Assembly (NCBI GenBank): GCA_002423435.1
Contig: DIWE01000028.1
Location: 62,001-126,000 of the forward strand
From: Clostridiales bacterium UBA6114
GTDB taxonomy: Bacteria > Bacillota > Clostridia > Oscillospirales > Butyricicoccaceae
DNA: 64,000 nt
Direction of reading: 5' to 3'
Both the position numbers and the translations under genes were made by a program. Every line of letters begins with the position of its first letter. Position 1 is the first letter of the stretch. Below are positions 26,027 through 33,552 of this stretch, in pieces. Under the pieces are notes generated by a model. It searched no databases. It was not told the origin of the DNA and was given only the letters and a program-made list of their open reading frames with translations.

Positions 26027-27193
26027 TTATTTGATTGCTCTTACAAACAGAAACCCGTCGACCGCCGTAAGCTCGGAAATCAGCTTTTCATCGGGCTCGA
26101 CGTTCGTGTCGACGACCGTGTAGGCGTATTCCTTTTTCGAACGGTTGAGCATGTTTTCGATATTAATGCCCCTCTTCGCCATAAAGGAGGAGATCTGGCT
26201 CAGCATGTTCGGAATATTGCGGTGGATGACGCAGAGCCTGTATTTTCCTTCCCGCGCAAGATCCGCGCTCGGGAAATTGACGGAATTCCGGATGCTGCCG
26301 GTTTCGAGGTAATTTATGATCTCGGTGGCGGCCATGAGTGCGCAGTTTTCCTCGCTTTCCGGAGTCGACGCGCCGAGGTGGGGGATCAGGACGGTATTTT
26401 TCCGCCCGAGAAGCTCCTTCTCGGGGAAATCGGACACATAGGACGCCACATGGCCGGATTCAAGCAGCGGCAGGAGATCCGGAATATTGACAAGCTCGCC
26501 TCTGGCGAAATTCAGCACCCGCACGCCCGGCTTAGACGCTTCCAGGAGCTCGCGGTTTAGCATCCCCCTCGTTTCGTCGTTTACCGGGACATGCAGCGTG
26601 ATATAATCGCAATTTGCGACAAGCCCCTTGAGATCGGTCGCCCTGTGGACGTTTCTCGAAAGGCCCCAGGCGGCGTCGACCGAGATATACGGGTCGTATC
26701 CGTAAACCTCCATCCCGAGGGCAATGGAGGCGTTGGCGACCATGACGCCGATCGCGCCGAGCCCGATGACGCCCAGCGTTTTCCCTTCGATCTCGGGGCC
26801 GACGAACTTTCCCTTGCCCTTTTCGACAATCGGAAGAATCGCACCCTCCTCGTTTTTCAGCGTGCCGGCCCATGCGATACCGTCGACAATGCGGCGGGAG
26901 GAGAGAAAAAGGGAACAGATCACAAGCTCCTTTACGGCGTTTGCGTTGGCGCCGGGGGTGTTGAATACCACGATTCCCTGTTTGGAGCACTCGTCGATGG
27001 GGATGTTGTTTACGCCGGCGCCCGCGCGCCCGATGCACTTGACGCTTTTCGGCAGCTTTATATTTTTCAGATCGGCCGAGCGCACGAGAATCGCGTCCGG
27101 ATTTTCCACATCCTCGCCCCACTCATAGCCCCTCTGGTCCAGAAGGTCGGTGCCGGTTCGGGCGATTTTATTGTAAAGCTTGACTTTATACAT
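26027..27193 (-). CDS. serA: D-3-phosphoglycerate dehydrogenase with C-terminal ACT domain
   Basis: A 388-residue enzyme, the short ACT-bearing form. It has the NAD-binding motif GLGAIGVMVA, the catalytic Arg-Gly-Glu in FARGELVNI, and the His in LIPHLGASTPESEENC. Residues about 315-388 form an ACT domain (YRLCVIHRNIPNMLSQIS) that would bind serine for feedback inhibition. It oxidises 3-phosphoglycerate as the first step of serine synthesis. It follows serC leftward by about 100 bp, giving the first two steps together; serB is not in the window. Confidence 0.94.
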   Translation of the reverse strand: MYKVKLYNKIARTGTDLLDQRGYEWGEDVENPDAILVRSADLKNIKLPKSVKCIGRAGAGVNNIPIDECSKQGIVVFNTPGANANAVKELVICSLFLSSRRIVDGIAWAGTLKNEEGAILPIVEKGKGKFVGPEIEGKTLGVIGLGAIGVMVANASIALGMEVYGYDPYISVDAAWGLSRNVHRATDLKGLVANCDYITLHVPVNDETRGMLNRELLEASKPGVRVLNFARGELVNIPDLLPLLESGHVASYVSDFPEKELLGRKNTVLIPHLGASTPESEENCALMAATEIINYLETGSIRNSVNFPSADLAREGKYRLCVIHRNIPNMLSQISSFMAKRGINIENMLNRSKKEYAYTVVDTNVEPDEKLISELTAVDGFLFVRAIK

Positions 27194-27224
27194 AAATTGA
27201 AATCATCCTTGTCATTGTTTTGTT

Positions 27225-27294
27225 TAGATAGTGTCTGCACGGGATGAAAATCCACCAAAAGACGGGCGTTTTGATCTTGTGTAGACACTATCTA
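27225..27294. repeat. Long inverted repeat in the serC-serA gap (REP-like unit)
   Basis: A 16-bp arm (27225-27240, TAGATAGTGTCTGCAC) and its complement (27279-27294) match at 15 of 16 positions and enclose 38 bp with partial internal symmetry. The right arm includes the serC stop codon. It could be a mobile palindromic unit, a processing hairpin or a weak terminator. No T-run accompanies it. Confidence 0.7.
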
Positions 27295-28386
27295 CTGATT
27301 TTCAGAGGCAAACTGCCTTATGAATTTCGAAAGCAGTACGACACCCTCGACCGGCATCGCGTTGTAAATGGACGCGCGCATGCCGCCGACGGAGCGGTAG
27401 CCCTTTAAGTTCATCAGACCGAGCAGGGACGCCTCCTTAATAAACTTCGCGTCGAGCTCCTCCGAACGCGCCCTGAAGGTCACGTTCATGATCGAGCGGC
27501 TCTTTTTGTCGGCCGTCGGTGTATAGAGCGGACATTCGTCGAGCGCGTCGTAGAGGATTTTCGCCTTTTCGCGGTTTAGCTTCTGCATGCCGGAAAGTCC
27601 GCCCAGGCTCTTCATCCAGTCGAGGACCAGGGAGTGGACATAGACCGCATAGGTCGCCGGCGTATTGTACATCGAGCCGCTTTTGGCCATTTTTTCGTAA
27701 TCGAGTATCGTCGGGGTAAAGGGGAACGCGTGGCCCATCAGGTCGCGCCGGACAATGACCACGGTCAGCCCGGCCGGCCCCATGTTTTTCTGGGCGCCCG
27801 CGTAAATCAGGCCGAATTTCGAGACGTCGACGGGCTCGGAGAGAATGCAGGACGACAGATCGGCCGCGATCGGCACGCCGTTTGTGTCGGGCACGTAATG
27901 CCAGAGCGTTCCGTAGACGGTGTTGTTTACGCAAAGATGGAAGTAAGAGGCGTCAGGGCTTAAATCGAGCTCCGACTGCTCGGGGATGCGCGCAAAATTC
28001 TCGGCCTCCCCGGAGAACGCGACATGGATCTGGCCGTATTTTTTGGCCTCCTCGGTCGCGTGCTTTGCAAAATGGCCGGTAACGGCGTAATCGGCCTTTT
28101 TGCCGTCCCGAAGCCCCATCAGATTCATGGGCACGGATGCAAACTGGGTGGTGGCGCCGCCCTGCAAAAACAAAATCTCGTAGTTTTCCGGAATCGACAT
28201 CATTTCGCGCAGCTTATCGCGGGTGTTCTCAAAAATTTCAATATAGATTTTAGATCGGTGGCTCATCTCCATGACCGACATTCCGCTGCCCCTGTAGTTC
28301 GTCATATCATGCGCGCAGATTTCGAGCACTTCGAGAGGGAGCATGGAAGGACCGGGAGAAAAGTTGAAAATTCTTTTTTCACTCAT
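27292..28386 (-). CDS. serC: Phosphoserine aminotransferase
   Basis: A 364-residue PLP enzyme. The ATG at 28386 is chosen because the sequence there starts MSEKRIFNFSPGPSMLP, the conserved family N-terminus, with GAAAGGTG upstream; an earlier TTG would add seven residues. It has the QGGATTQFASVPMNL motif and the PLP-lysine region GLIYAGAQKNMGPAG. It converts 3-phosphohydroxypyruvate to phosphoserine with glutamate, following serA. Confidence 0.95.
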   Translation of the reverse strand: MSEKRIFNFSPGPSMLPLEVLEICAHDMTNYRGSGMSVMEMSHRSKIYIEIFENTRDKLREMMSIPENYEILFLQGGATTQFASVPMNLMGLRDGKKADYAVTGHFAKHATEEAKKYGQIHVAFSGEAENFARIPEQSELDLSPDASYFHLCVNNTVYGTLWHYVPDTNGVPIAADLSSCILSEPVDVSKFGLIYAGAQKNMGPAGLTVVIVRRDLMGHAFPFTPTILDYEKMAKSGSMYNTPATYAVYVHSLVLDWMKSLGGLSGMQKLNREKAKILYDALDECPLYTPTADKKSRSIMNVTFRARSEELDAKFIKEASLLGLMNLKGYRSVGGMRASIYNAMPVEGVVLLSKFIRQFASENQ

Positions 28387-28510
28387 GGATGATACAGCAC
28401 CTTTCAAAAGTTTGATTTGGTCAGTTTCTACTTAAGGCACAGGGTCGAAAACGTAAGAATTGGTTATTGTGTTTAAGGTCCGGCCGTATTATAATTTTGT
28501 TGACATTTAT

Positions 28511-28538
28511 ATAATAGCGATATTCGGATAAGTGTCAA
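28511..28538 (-). promoter_or_regulatory. Predicted serC promoter
   Basis: On the minus strand TTGACA (28538-28533) and TATTAT (28516-28511) are 16 bp apart. The predicted start lies about 118 bp ahead of the serC ATG. That leader holds no riboswitch motif that I recognise. Confidence 0.65.
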
Positions 28539-28597
28539 GTACCATTGTCAATATAATAACAATCAGATCGATGAGAGCGCTTCAGGAGGCTGCCGGC

Positions 28598-28942
28598 ATG
28601 AAAATCAGTAAGGTCAAGGAAATATTAAACGCCCGGGTGATTTGCGGGGAAGAATATCTCGATCGGGAGGTCATGTCGGCCTGCGGGTCCGATCTGATGA
28701 GCGACGTTCTGGCCTTTGTCAAGGAGCAGGGCCTTTTGCTCACGGGGCTAGTAAACCCGCAGGCGATCCGGACCGCGGACATGATGGATATGAAATGCAT
28801 CGTCTTTGTGCGGGGGAAAATGCCCGACGATTCGATGAAAAAACTCGCCGAGGGGCGGGAAATCGTGCTGCTTTGCAGCGACTTCCAGATGTACAAAGCC
28901 TGCGGCCTCTTATACTCGAACGGGCTTTGCGGGGAGGATTGA
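28598..28942 (+). CDS. DRTGG-domain protein (first copy)
   Basis: A 114-residue single-domain protein; start ATG 28598 with AGGAGG at 8 bases. It resembles the DRTGG fold found C-terminal to phosphotransacetylase-like and CBS proteins, a putative ligand-binding module. Genes of this kind recur next to [FeFe]-hydrogenase loci in Clostridia. It begins a run of DRTGG, HATPase, HydS-like, DRTGG and PHP genes, which looks like a sensing or regulatory unit. The exact ligand is unknown. Confidence 0.8.
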   Translation: MKISKVKEILNARVICGEEYLDREVMSACGSDLMSDVLAFVKEQGLLLTGLVNPQAIRTADMMDMKCIVFVRGKMPDDSMKKLAEGREIVLLCSDFQMYKACGLLYSNGLCGED

Positions 28943-28949
28943 GTGCTTC

Positions 28950-29387
28950 TTGGAACCGATCAGGCTTATCTATCAGGTTGACGGGGAAGACTTTACGGCG
29001 GCGGGCAGCGCTTCAAGCGATGTGAAACGGGTAATGAAGCAGCTCGGGATGGACCCCGACGTCATCAGGCGGGTTTCGGTCTGCATGTATGAGGGGGAAA
29101 TCAATATGGTGATCCACGCCGAGGGCGGGGAGGCGCTCGTCGAGCTTGACGACGAAAAGGTAAAAATTATGCTTAAAGACAAAGGCCCCGGCATTCCCGA
29201 CATTGATCTTGCAATGCAGGAAGGCTGGTCGACGGCGAGCGAGACCGCGAGGAATCTCGGCTTCGGCGCCGGCATGGGGCTTCCCAATATGAAAAAATAT
29301 GCCGACGACATGCAGATCGAAACCGAGGTCGGCCGGGGCACGACCGTGACGATGACCGTGCTTTTGGCCGGCGGGAAGAAAGTATGA
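28950..29387 (+). CDS. HATPase_c ATP-binding protein (anti-sigma factor kinase-like)
   Basis: A 145-residue stand-alone GHKL ATPase domain with a TTG start behind GGGGAGG. The G1 box reads DKGPGIP, and the ATP-lid region ends in GAGMGLPNMKKYAD. It resembles SpoIIAB/RsbW-type kinases rather than a full histidine kinase, since no HisKA or membrane domain is present. It lies seven bases after the DRTGG gene and just before the HydS-like gene. A role in a phospho-relay or partner-switch tied to hydrogenase activity is an inference. Confidence 0.85.
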   Translation: MEPIRLIYQVDGEDFTAAGSASSDVKRVMKQLGMDPDVIRRVSVCMYEGEINMVIHAEGGEALVELDDEKVKIMLKDKGPGIPDIDLAMQEGWSTASETARNLGFGAGMGLPNMKKYADDMQIETEVGRGTTVTMTVLLAGGKKV

Positions 29388-29424
29388 CGGTCGCATATGC
29401 CTCTTAAGACAGGGAGGGAAGGAA

Positions 29425-30744
29425 ATGGAAACGTATTTTCACTCGGTGACGCTCGACCGCGAGAAATGCAAGGGCTGCACAACCTGCATCAAGCATTGCC
29501 CGACCGAGGCGATCCGGGTGCGAAACGGAAAAGCGAGGATCATAAAGGAGCGCTGCATCGACTGCGGCCAGTGTATCAGGGTATGTCCGCACAGGGCGAA
29601 AAAAGCGGTCTGCGATTCCTTTGACCGGCTTTCCGATTATAAATATACGATCGCGCTGCCCGCGCCGTCCCTTTACGGGCAGTTTGCAAACCTAAACGAC
29701 ATCGGGATCATTCTGACCGGGCTTAAACGGATCGGTTTCGACGATGTGTTCGAGGTGGCCCGCGCGGCCGAGATCGTCTCCGACATGACGCGCAGCTTCA
29801 TGAAGGAAGGAAACGAGCTTAAGCGGCCGGTGATTTCGTCCGCATGTCCGGCGTGCGTGAGGCTTATTAAAAAACGGTTTCCGCAGCTTGTCGGAAACGT
29901 GATCCCGCACGCAGCGCCCGTCGATCTCGCGGCGATTATGGCGAGAAAGCAGGCCGTCGAGAAGACGGGCTATGCCCCGCATGAGATCGGCGTGTTTTTT
30001 ATCACGCCGTGTCCCGCCAAAATGACGGAGACCATCTCCCCGGTCGGCCTTGCTAAGGCACCGATGGACGGCGCGTTTTCCATGGCCGAGGTCTACATAA
30101 AGCTTGTCGGCGTAATGAAGGACATCAAAGAGCCGGAGATCCAGCCTACGGCCGGACTGATCGGGATCGGCTGGTCGATCACGGGCGGCGAGGGCAAGGC
30201 GCTCCTGAATGAAAGATATCTGGCGGTCGACGGGATCGAAAACGTGATCAAGGTCCTCGAGGATATCGAGGACGACAAGCTTTCGGAGGTGGAGTTCATC
30301 GAGTTAAACGCGTGTATACAGGGCTGTGTCGGCGGATGTCTGACCGTCGAAAACCCGTATGTCGCGAAGACGCGCGTCCGGCGCCTGATGAAATACCTGC
30401 CCGTCTCCAGGAACAAAGCCAATTTTGAAGGGGTCTTCGAGGGGCTTTCCTGGGAACATGAGCTCGAATATACGCCCGTGTGGAAGCTCGACGACGACGT
30501 GCAGGTCGCCATGGCAAAAATGCAGGAGATCAATCAGCTGTTAAAATCGCTGCCCGGCCTCGACTGTGGCTCATGCGGTGCGCCGTCCTGCCGCGCGTTC
30601 GCCGAGGATGTGGTTTTGGGCTTTGCCAAGGACGACGACTGCATCTTCAACATGCGCGAAAGAATGCAGTATATGTCGGGCACCGGCGATGCGGACGAAT
30701 ATCTTCCGCCGCCGTTTCGAAAGAGCAGGGAGGGAGAAAAATGA
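29425..30744 (+). CDS. HydS-like putative sensory [FeFe]-hydrogenase with 4Fe-4S domains
   Basis: A 439-residue protein. Residues 15-60 hold two 4Fe-4S clusters (CKGCTTCIKHC and CIDCGQCIRVC). Residues about 75-340 are a hydrogenase large-subunit-like domain, and residues 381-406 hold a further four-Cys motif (CGSCGAPSC plus Cys406). The H-cluster motifs are altered but keep all four cluster cysteines: SSACPAC (Cys141), TPCPAKMTE (Cys196) and ACIQGCVGG (Cys297, Cys301). The proton-relay Cys of the normal TSCCP motif is Ala. This matches the described group D / HydS type, thought to sense H2 or redox state beside bifurcating hydrogenases. A direct catalytic role is less likely. Confidence 0.85.
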   Translation: METYFHSVTLDREKCKGCTTCIKHCPTEAIRVRNGKARIIKERCIDCGQCIRVCPHRAKKAVCDSFDRLSDYKYTIALPAPSLYGQFANLNDIGIILTGLKRIGFDDVFEVARAAEIVSDMTRSFMKEGNELKRPVISSACPACVRLIKKRFPQLVGNVIPHAAPVDLAAIMARKQAVEKTGYAPHEIGVFFITPCPAKMTETISPVGLAKAPMDGAFSMAEVYIKLVGVMKDIKEPEIQPTAGLIGIGWSITGGEGKALLNERYLAVDGIENVIKVLEDIEDDKLSEVEFIELNACIQGCVGGCLTVENPYVAKTRVRRLMKYLPVSRNKANFEGVFEGLSWEHELEYTPVWKLDDDVQVAMAKMQEINQLLKSLPGLDCGSCGAPSCRAFAEDVVLGFAKDDDCIFNMRERMQYMSGTGDADEYLPPPFRKSREGEK

Positions 30745-31070
30745 CGGTTTCGGACCTTCTGAAGCTGCCGGGCATCCGCCTCGAAGCCGGCGAAAGCGGC
30801 GTGGGCAGGGAGGTGTGCGGCTGCTACATCGGCGATCTCCTAAGCCGCGTTTTAAGCCGGGCGAAAAAGCACGGCGCGTGGATCACCATTATGCCGAACG
30901 TAAACGTCGCCGCGGTGGCGCTCCTCGCCGACGTGTCCTGCGTGATTCTCGCGGAGGAGGTAGTACCGGACAAACAGCTTTCGGAGCGCTGCGAGACGGA
31001 GGGAATCCCGCTTCTGCGCGCGGAAGAGGATGCCTTTTCCATCGCGTGCCGGCTTAAGGATCTGCTGTAA
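30741..31070 (+). CDS. DRTGG-domain protein (second copy)
   Basis: A 109-residue protein starting at the ATG that overlaps the HydS-like stop (ATGA). It is a diverged relative of the protein at 28598, sharing an internal VSCVILAEE-like strand where the other has MKCIVFVRG. Overlap with the HydS-like gene implies co-translation. The function is not known; a small-ligand sensor role is plausible. Confidence 0.8.
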   Translation: MTVSDLLKLPGIRLEAGESGVGREVCGCYIGDLLSRVLSRAKKHGAWITIMPNVNVAAVALLADVSCVILAEEVVPDKQLSERCETEGIPLLRAEEDAFSIACRLKDLL

Positions 31071-31134
31071 TAGAAGTCCACAGGCTCATATAATAATATA
31101 TATCAAATTCAAGTTAAAAGGCGGGGAATGAAAA

Positions 31135-31854
31135 GTGAAGCTCTACTACGACCTCCATATTCATTCCTGCCTTTCCCTGTGCGCCGAGGACGATATGACT
31201 CCGGCGAACATCGCCAACATGGCGGCTGTGGCGGGGCTTCAGCTGATCGCCGTGAGCGACCATCAGAGCGCGTTAAACTGCCCCGCGGTTTTTGAAGCGT
31301 GCAGGCGGGCGGGGATTCTTTTTCTTCCCGCGATGGAGCTTTGCACAAGGGAAGAGGTACATGTGCTCTGTCTGTTCGAGGATCTGCCGGGAGCGCTTTC
31401 CTGCTCGGATTTTGTGAAAAAACGGCTGATCCTGCCGCGCAGGAACGCGTCGATCAGCATCCGGCAGACCGTCATGGATGAAAACGACAACCCGCTTTAT
31501 GACGAAAAGGCTTACCTCGGGGCGGCGGCCGACATCGGCATTTACGACGTCGGCGCGCTGATAAAGTCCTTCGGCGGGCTGGCCGTCCCGGCGCATATCG
31601 ACCGCCCGTCCCATTCGCTCCTTTCTAACCTCGCCTTCTATGATCCGCTGATGGACTTTTCCGCCTGCGAGCTTACGAAGGAATGCGATCCGGAAACGAT
31701 TATAAAGGAGCATCCCGAGCTTTCCGGCATGCGCTTTCTCAAGAATTCCGACGCGCATTCGCTCGGCGATATTTCTGATCCCGTTCATTTTATTGAGGTC
31801 CCGGATGCAAAACCGCGGACAATCCTCGATACGATTGCCCGGTGTCCGTTTTAA
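31135..31854 (+). CDS. PHP-domain metal-dependent phosphoesterase
   Basis: A 239-residue protein with a GTG start behind GGCGGGGAATG. PHP metal-binding motifs are in order: DLHIHSCLS, AVSDHQS, PAHIDRPSHS and NSDAHSLGD. Members hydrolyse phosphoesters, including nucleotides and sugar phosphates. PHP genes commonly sit in the same place in clostridial hydrogenase loci, but their task there has not been established. It ends the first part of the locus, just before the Rex-like repeats. Confidence 0.88.
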   Translation: MKLYYDLHIHSCLSLCAEDDMTPANIANMAAVAGLQLIAVSDHQSALNCPAVFEACRRAGILFLPAMELCTREEVHVLCLFEDLPGALSCSDFVKKRLILPRRNASISIRQTVMDENDNPLYDEKAYLGAAADIGIYDVGALIKSFGGLAVPAHIDRPSHSLLSNLAFYDPLMDFSACELTKECDPETIIKEHPELSGMRFLKNSDAHSLGDISDPVHFIEVPDAKPRTILDTIARCPF

Positions 31855-31909
31855 ACGGAAAAAAACGCCGGAAAAATTGCAGAAAGGAAAAAAAAGACTG
31901 GAACTGGGT

Positions 31910-32079
31910 TTGTTAATATGGTATAATACGCTTTGGATTGTTAACGATTTGACGATTTGCGCCGTACATAGAATTATAAAAGGCGTTTTATACCCTGAAT
32001 TGTTAATGATTTGACGATATGCGTCATGCTTCGGACTTTAAAGGGGATAATATGCTCGGGATTGTTAATGATTTGACGA
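31910..32079 (+). promoter_or_regulatory. Triple Rex-like operator array with 62-bp period, upstream of the hydrogenase genes
   Basis: The 19-mer ATTGTTAAYGATTTGACGA occurs at 31937-31955, 31999-32017 and 32061-32079, spaced exactly 62 bp. Each contains TTGTTAA-N4-TTGACGA, which differs at two positions from the known Rex site TTGTTAA-N4-TTAACAA. An extra half site TTGTTAA lies at 31910, and a TATAAT box at 31922-31927. Rex represses NADH-consuming fermentation genes at high NAD+/NADH. The spacing is close to six DNA turns, so bound dimers would face the same side. No rex gene is in the window. Confidence 0.75.
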
Positions 32080-32119
32080 ATTAATTTTATTTTTTGTATT
32101 CCAATAAGGAGGGTCTTTC

Positions 32120-32614
32120 ATGGCAAAACGCAAAACAGAGGTGCCGTATACCGGTACGAAGGAGCAGGAGGATCGGCTGAAATCCGTGATTGAAAAGCAC
32201 AAGGATATCGAAGGATCGCTGATGCCTGTGCTCCAGGAGGCTCAGGAAATCTACGGGTACCTGCCGATCGAGGTGCAGACCATGATCGCCGAGGGCCTCT
32301 CGGTGCCGCTTTCCGAGGTCTACGGAGTTGTCACGTTCTACGGTCAGTTCTCCTTGAATCCGAAGGGGAAATATCAGGTCAGCGTATGTCTCGGCACCGC
32401 CTGCTATGTCAAAGGCTCCGGCGATATTCTTGATCGCCTGAAGGAAACGATCGGCATCGACGCCGGCGGCATCACAAAAGACGGAAAGTTCTCGCTTGAC
32501 GCGACAAGGTGTGTCGGTGCCTGCGGACTTGCGCCCGTTATGATCGTAAACGACGACGTGTACGGACGAATCGTGCCGAACGACGTGCCGAAGATCCTCG
32601 CAAAATACGCCTGA
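32120..32614 (+). CDS. hydC: NuoE-like subunit of bifurcating [FeFe]-hydrogenase (HydC)
   Basis: A 164-residue thioredoxin-fold protein. The [2Fe-2S] ligands are in CLGTACYVKG and TRCVGACGLAP, which is the NuoE spacing. AAGGAGGG precedes the ATG. It is the small electron-transfer subunit that links the NADH-handling HydB to HydA in the trimeric enzyme. It follows the Rex-like array and starts the second transcription unit of the locus. Confidence 0.92.
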   Translation: MAKRKTEVPYTGTKEQEDRLKSVIEKHKDIEGSLMPVLQEAQEIYGYLPIEVQTMIAEGLSVPLSEVYGVVTFYGQFSLNPKGKYQVSVCLGTACYVKGSGDILDRLKETIGIDAGGITKDGKFSLDATRCVGACGLAPVMIVNDDVYGRIVPNDVPKILAKYA

Positions 32615-33162
32615 TGAACGAGCTTTCACTTCACATACTGGACATCGTGCAAAATTCGATCGGCGCGGATGCAAAACATATCGTTATCGAGGTATCGGAA
32701 GACAAAGAGCTCGACCGGCTTTGCATCACGGTTTCCGACGACGGGCGCGGAATGGCTCCCGACTTTCTTAGTAAGGTCACCGATCCGTTTATCACGACGA
32801 GGACAACGAGAAAGGTGGGGCTTGGAATCCCCCTTGTAAAGCTCGCGGCGGAGTCGACGGGCGGAAGTCTGTCGATTGAAAGCGAATTGGGGAAGGGGAC
32901 GACCGTAAAAACGGTTTTTACCCTGTCGCATATCGACCGCGCGCCGCTCGGCGATATGGCCGAGACCATGGCGGTCCTTCTGACGGCAAACCCCGAAGTC
33001 GGCTTTTTATACAGAAGGCGGGTCGGGCAGCGCGAATTTGTGCTGGATACCGCGCAGATGAAGGCGGAGGTCGGGGATATCCCGCTGAATAATCCCGAGG
33101 TCCTGTTGTGGGTGAAGGAATATATTGCAGAAAAAGAAAAAGAACTTAATGGAGGTGCTTAA
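32614..33162 (+). CDS. HATPase_c ATP-binding protein within the hydrogenase operon
   Basis: A 182-residue protein whose ATG shares one base with the hydC stop. It is a GHKL ATPase: N-box DIVQNSIGADAKHI, G1 box DDGRGM, and GLGIPLVK before a GKGTTV stretch. There is no dimerisation or sensor domain, so it cannot be a normal histidine kinase. An additional 50-residue C-terminal tail follows the domain. Genes like it are found inside hydABC operons in Clostridia; the task is unknown. Confidence 0.87.
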   Translation: MNELSLHILDIVQNSIGADAKHIVIEVSEDKELDRLCITVSDDGRGMAPDFLSKVTDPFITTRTTRKVGLGIPLVKLAAESTGGSLSIESELGKGTTVKTVFTLSHIDRAPLGDMAETMAVLLTANPEVGFLYRRRVGQREFVLDTAQMKAEVGDIPLNNPEVLLWVKEYIAEKEKELNGGA

Positions 33163-33165
33163 GAT

Positions 33166-33537
33166 ATGAAATCTCTCGAAGAGCTCAGGGCGATACGCGA
33201 ACGTGTGCAGTCGAGTGTAAATATCCGGAACGAACATGGCGTCGATTCCACAAGGATCGTCGTCGGGATGGCGACCTGCGGGATCGCCGCGGGGGCGCGG
33301 CCGGTGCTTTCCGCCTTTGTGGAGGAAGTCGCTCGCAGGAAGCTTGCGCATGTGATGGTGAGCCAAACCGGCTGCATCGGTATCTGCCGCTTGGAGCCCG
33401 TTGTCGAAGTGTATGTGCCCGGCGAGGAAAAGGTTACTTACGTGAAGATGACGGCGGATAAAGTGGCCAAAATTGTTGCCGATCATATTGTAAACGGCAA
33501 AGTCGTGACCGAATATACGATAGGCGCGGCGGAGTAA
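33166..33537 (+). CDS. [2Fe-2S] thioredoxin-like ferredoxin domain protein of the hydrogenase operon
   Basis: A 123-residue thioredoxin-like ferredoxin. Cysteines appear in MATCGIAAG and QTGCIGICR, the four positions of a 2Fe-2S centre. It is an extra subunit of the kind seen in four-subunit bifurcating hydrogenases (HndB-like). GGAGGTG precedes the ATG, 3 bp after the ATPase stop, and the next gene follows after 15 bp. Confidence 0.88.
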   Translation: MKSLEELRAIRERVQSSVNIRNEHGVDSTRIVVGMATCGIAAGARPVLSAFVEEVARRKLAHVMVSQTGCIGICRLEPVVEVYVPGEEKVTYVKMTADKVAKIVADHIVNGKVVTEYTIGAAE

Positions 33538-33552
33538 GGAGGAGGGAGTCAC

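Noticed and set aside
31937..32079. Three regularly spaced 19-bp repeats as a small CRISPR array
   Set aside because: Only three copies, the sequences between them are related to each other, and the repeats match the Rex operator in a promoter region. No cas genes are near.
32073..32100. Promoter formed by TTGACG in the third Rex-like repeat and TGTATT
   Set aside because: The start site would fall at the Shine-Dalgarno sequence of hydC, leaving no usable leader.
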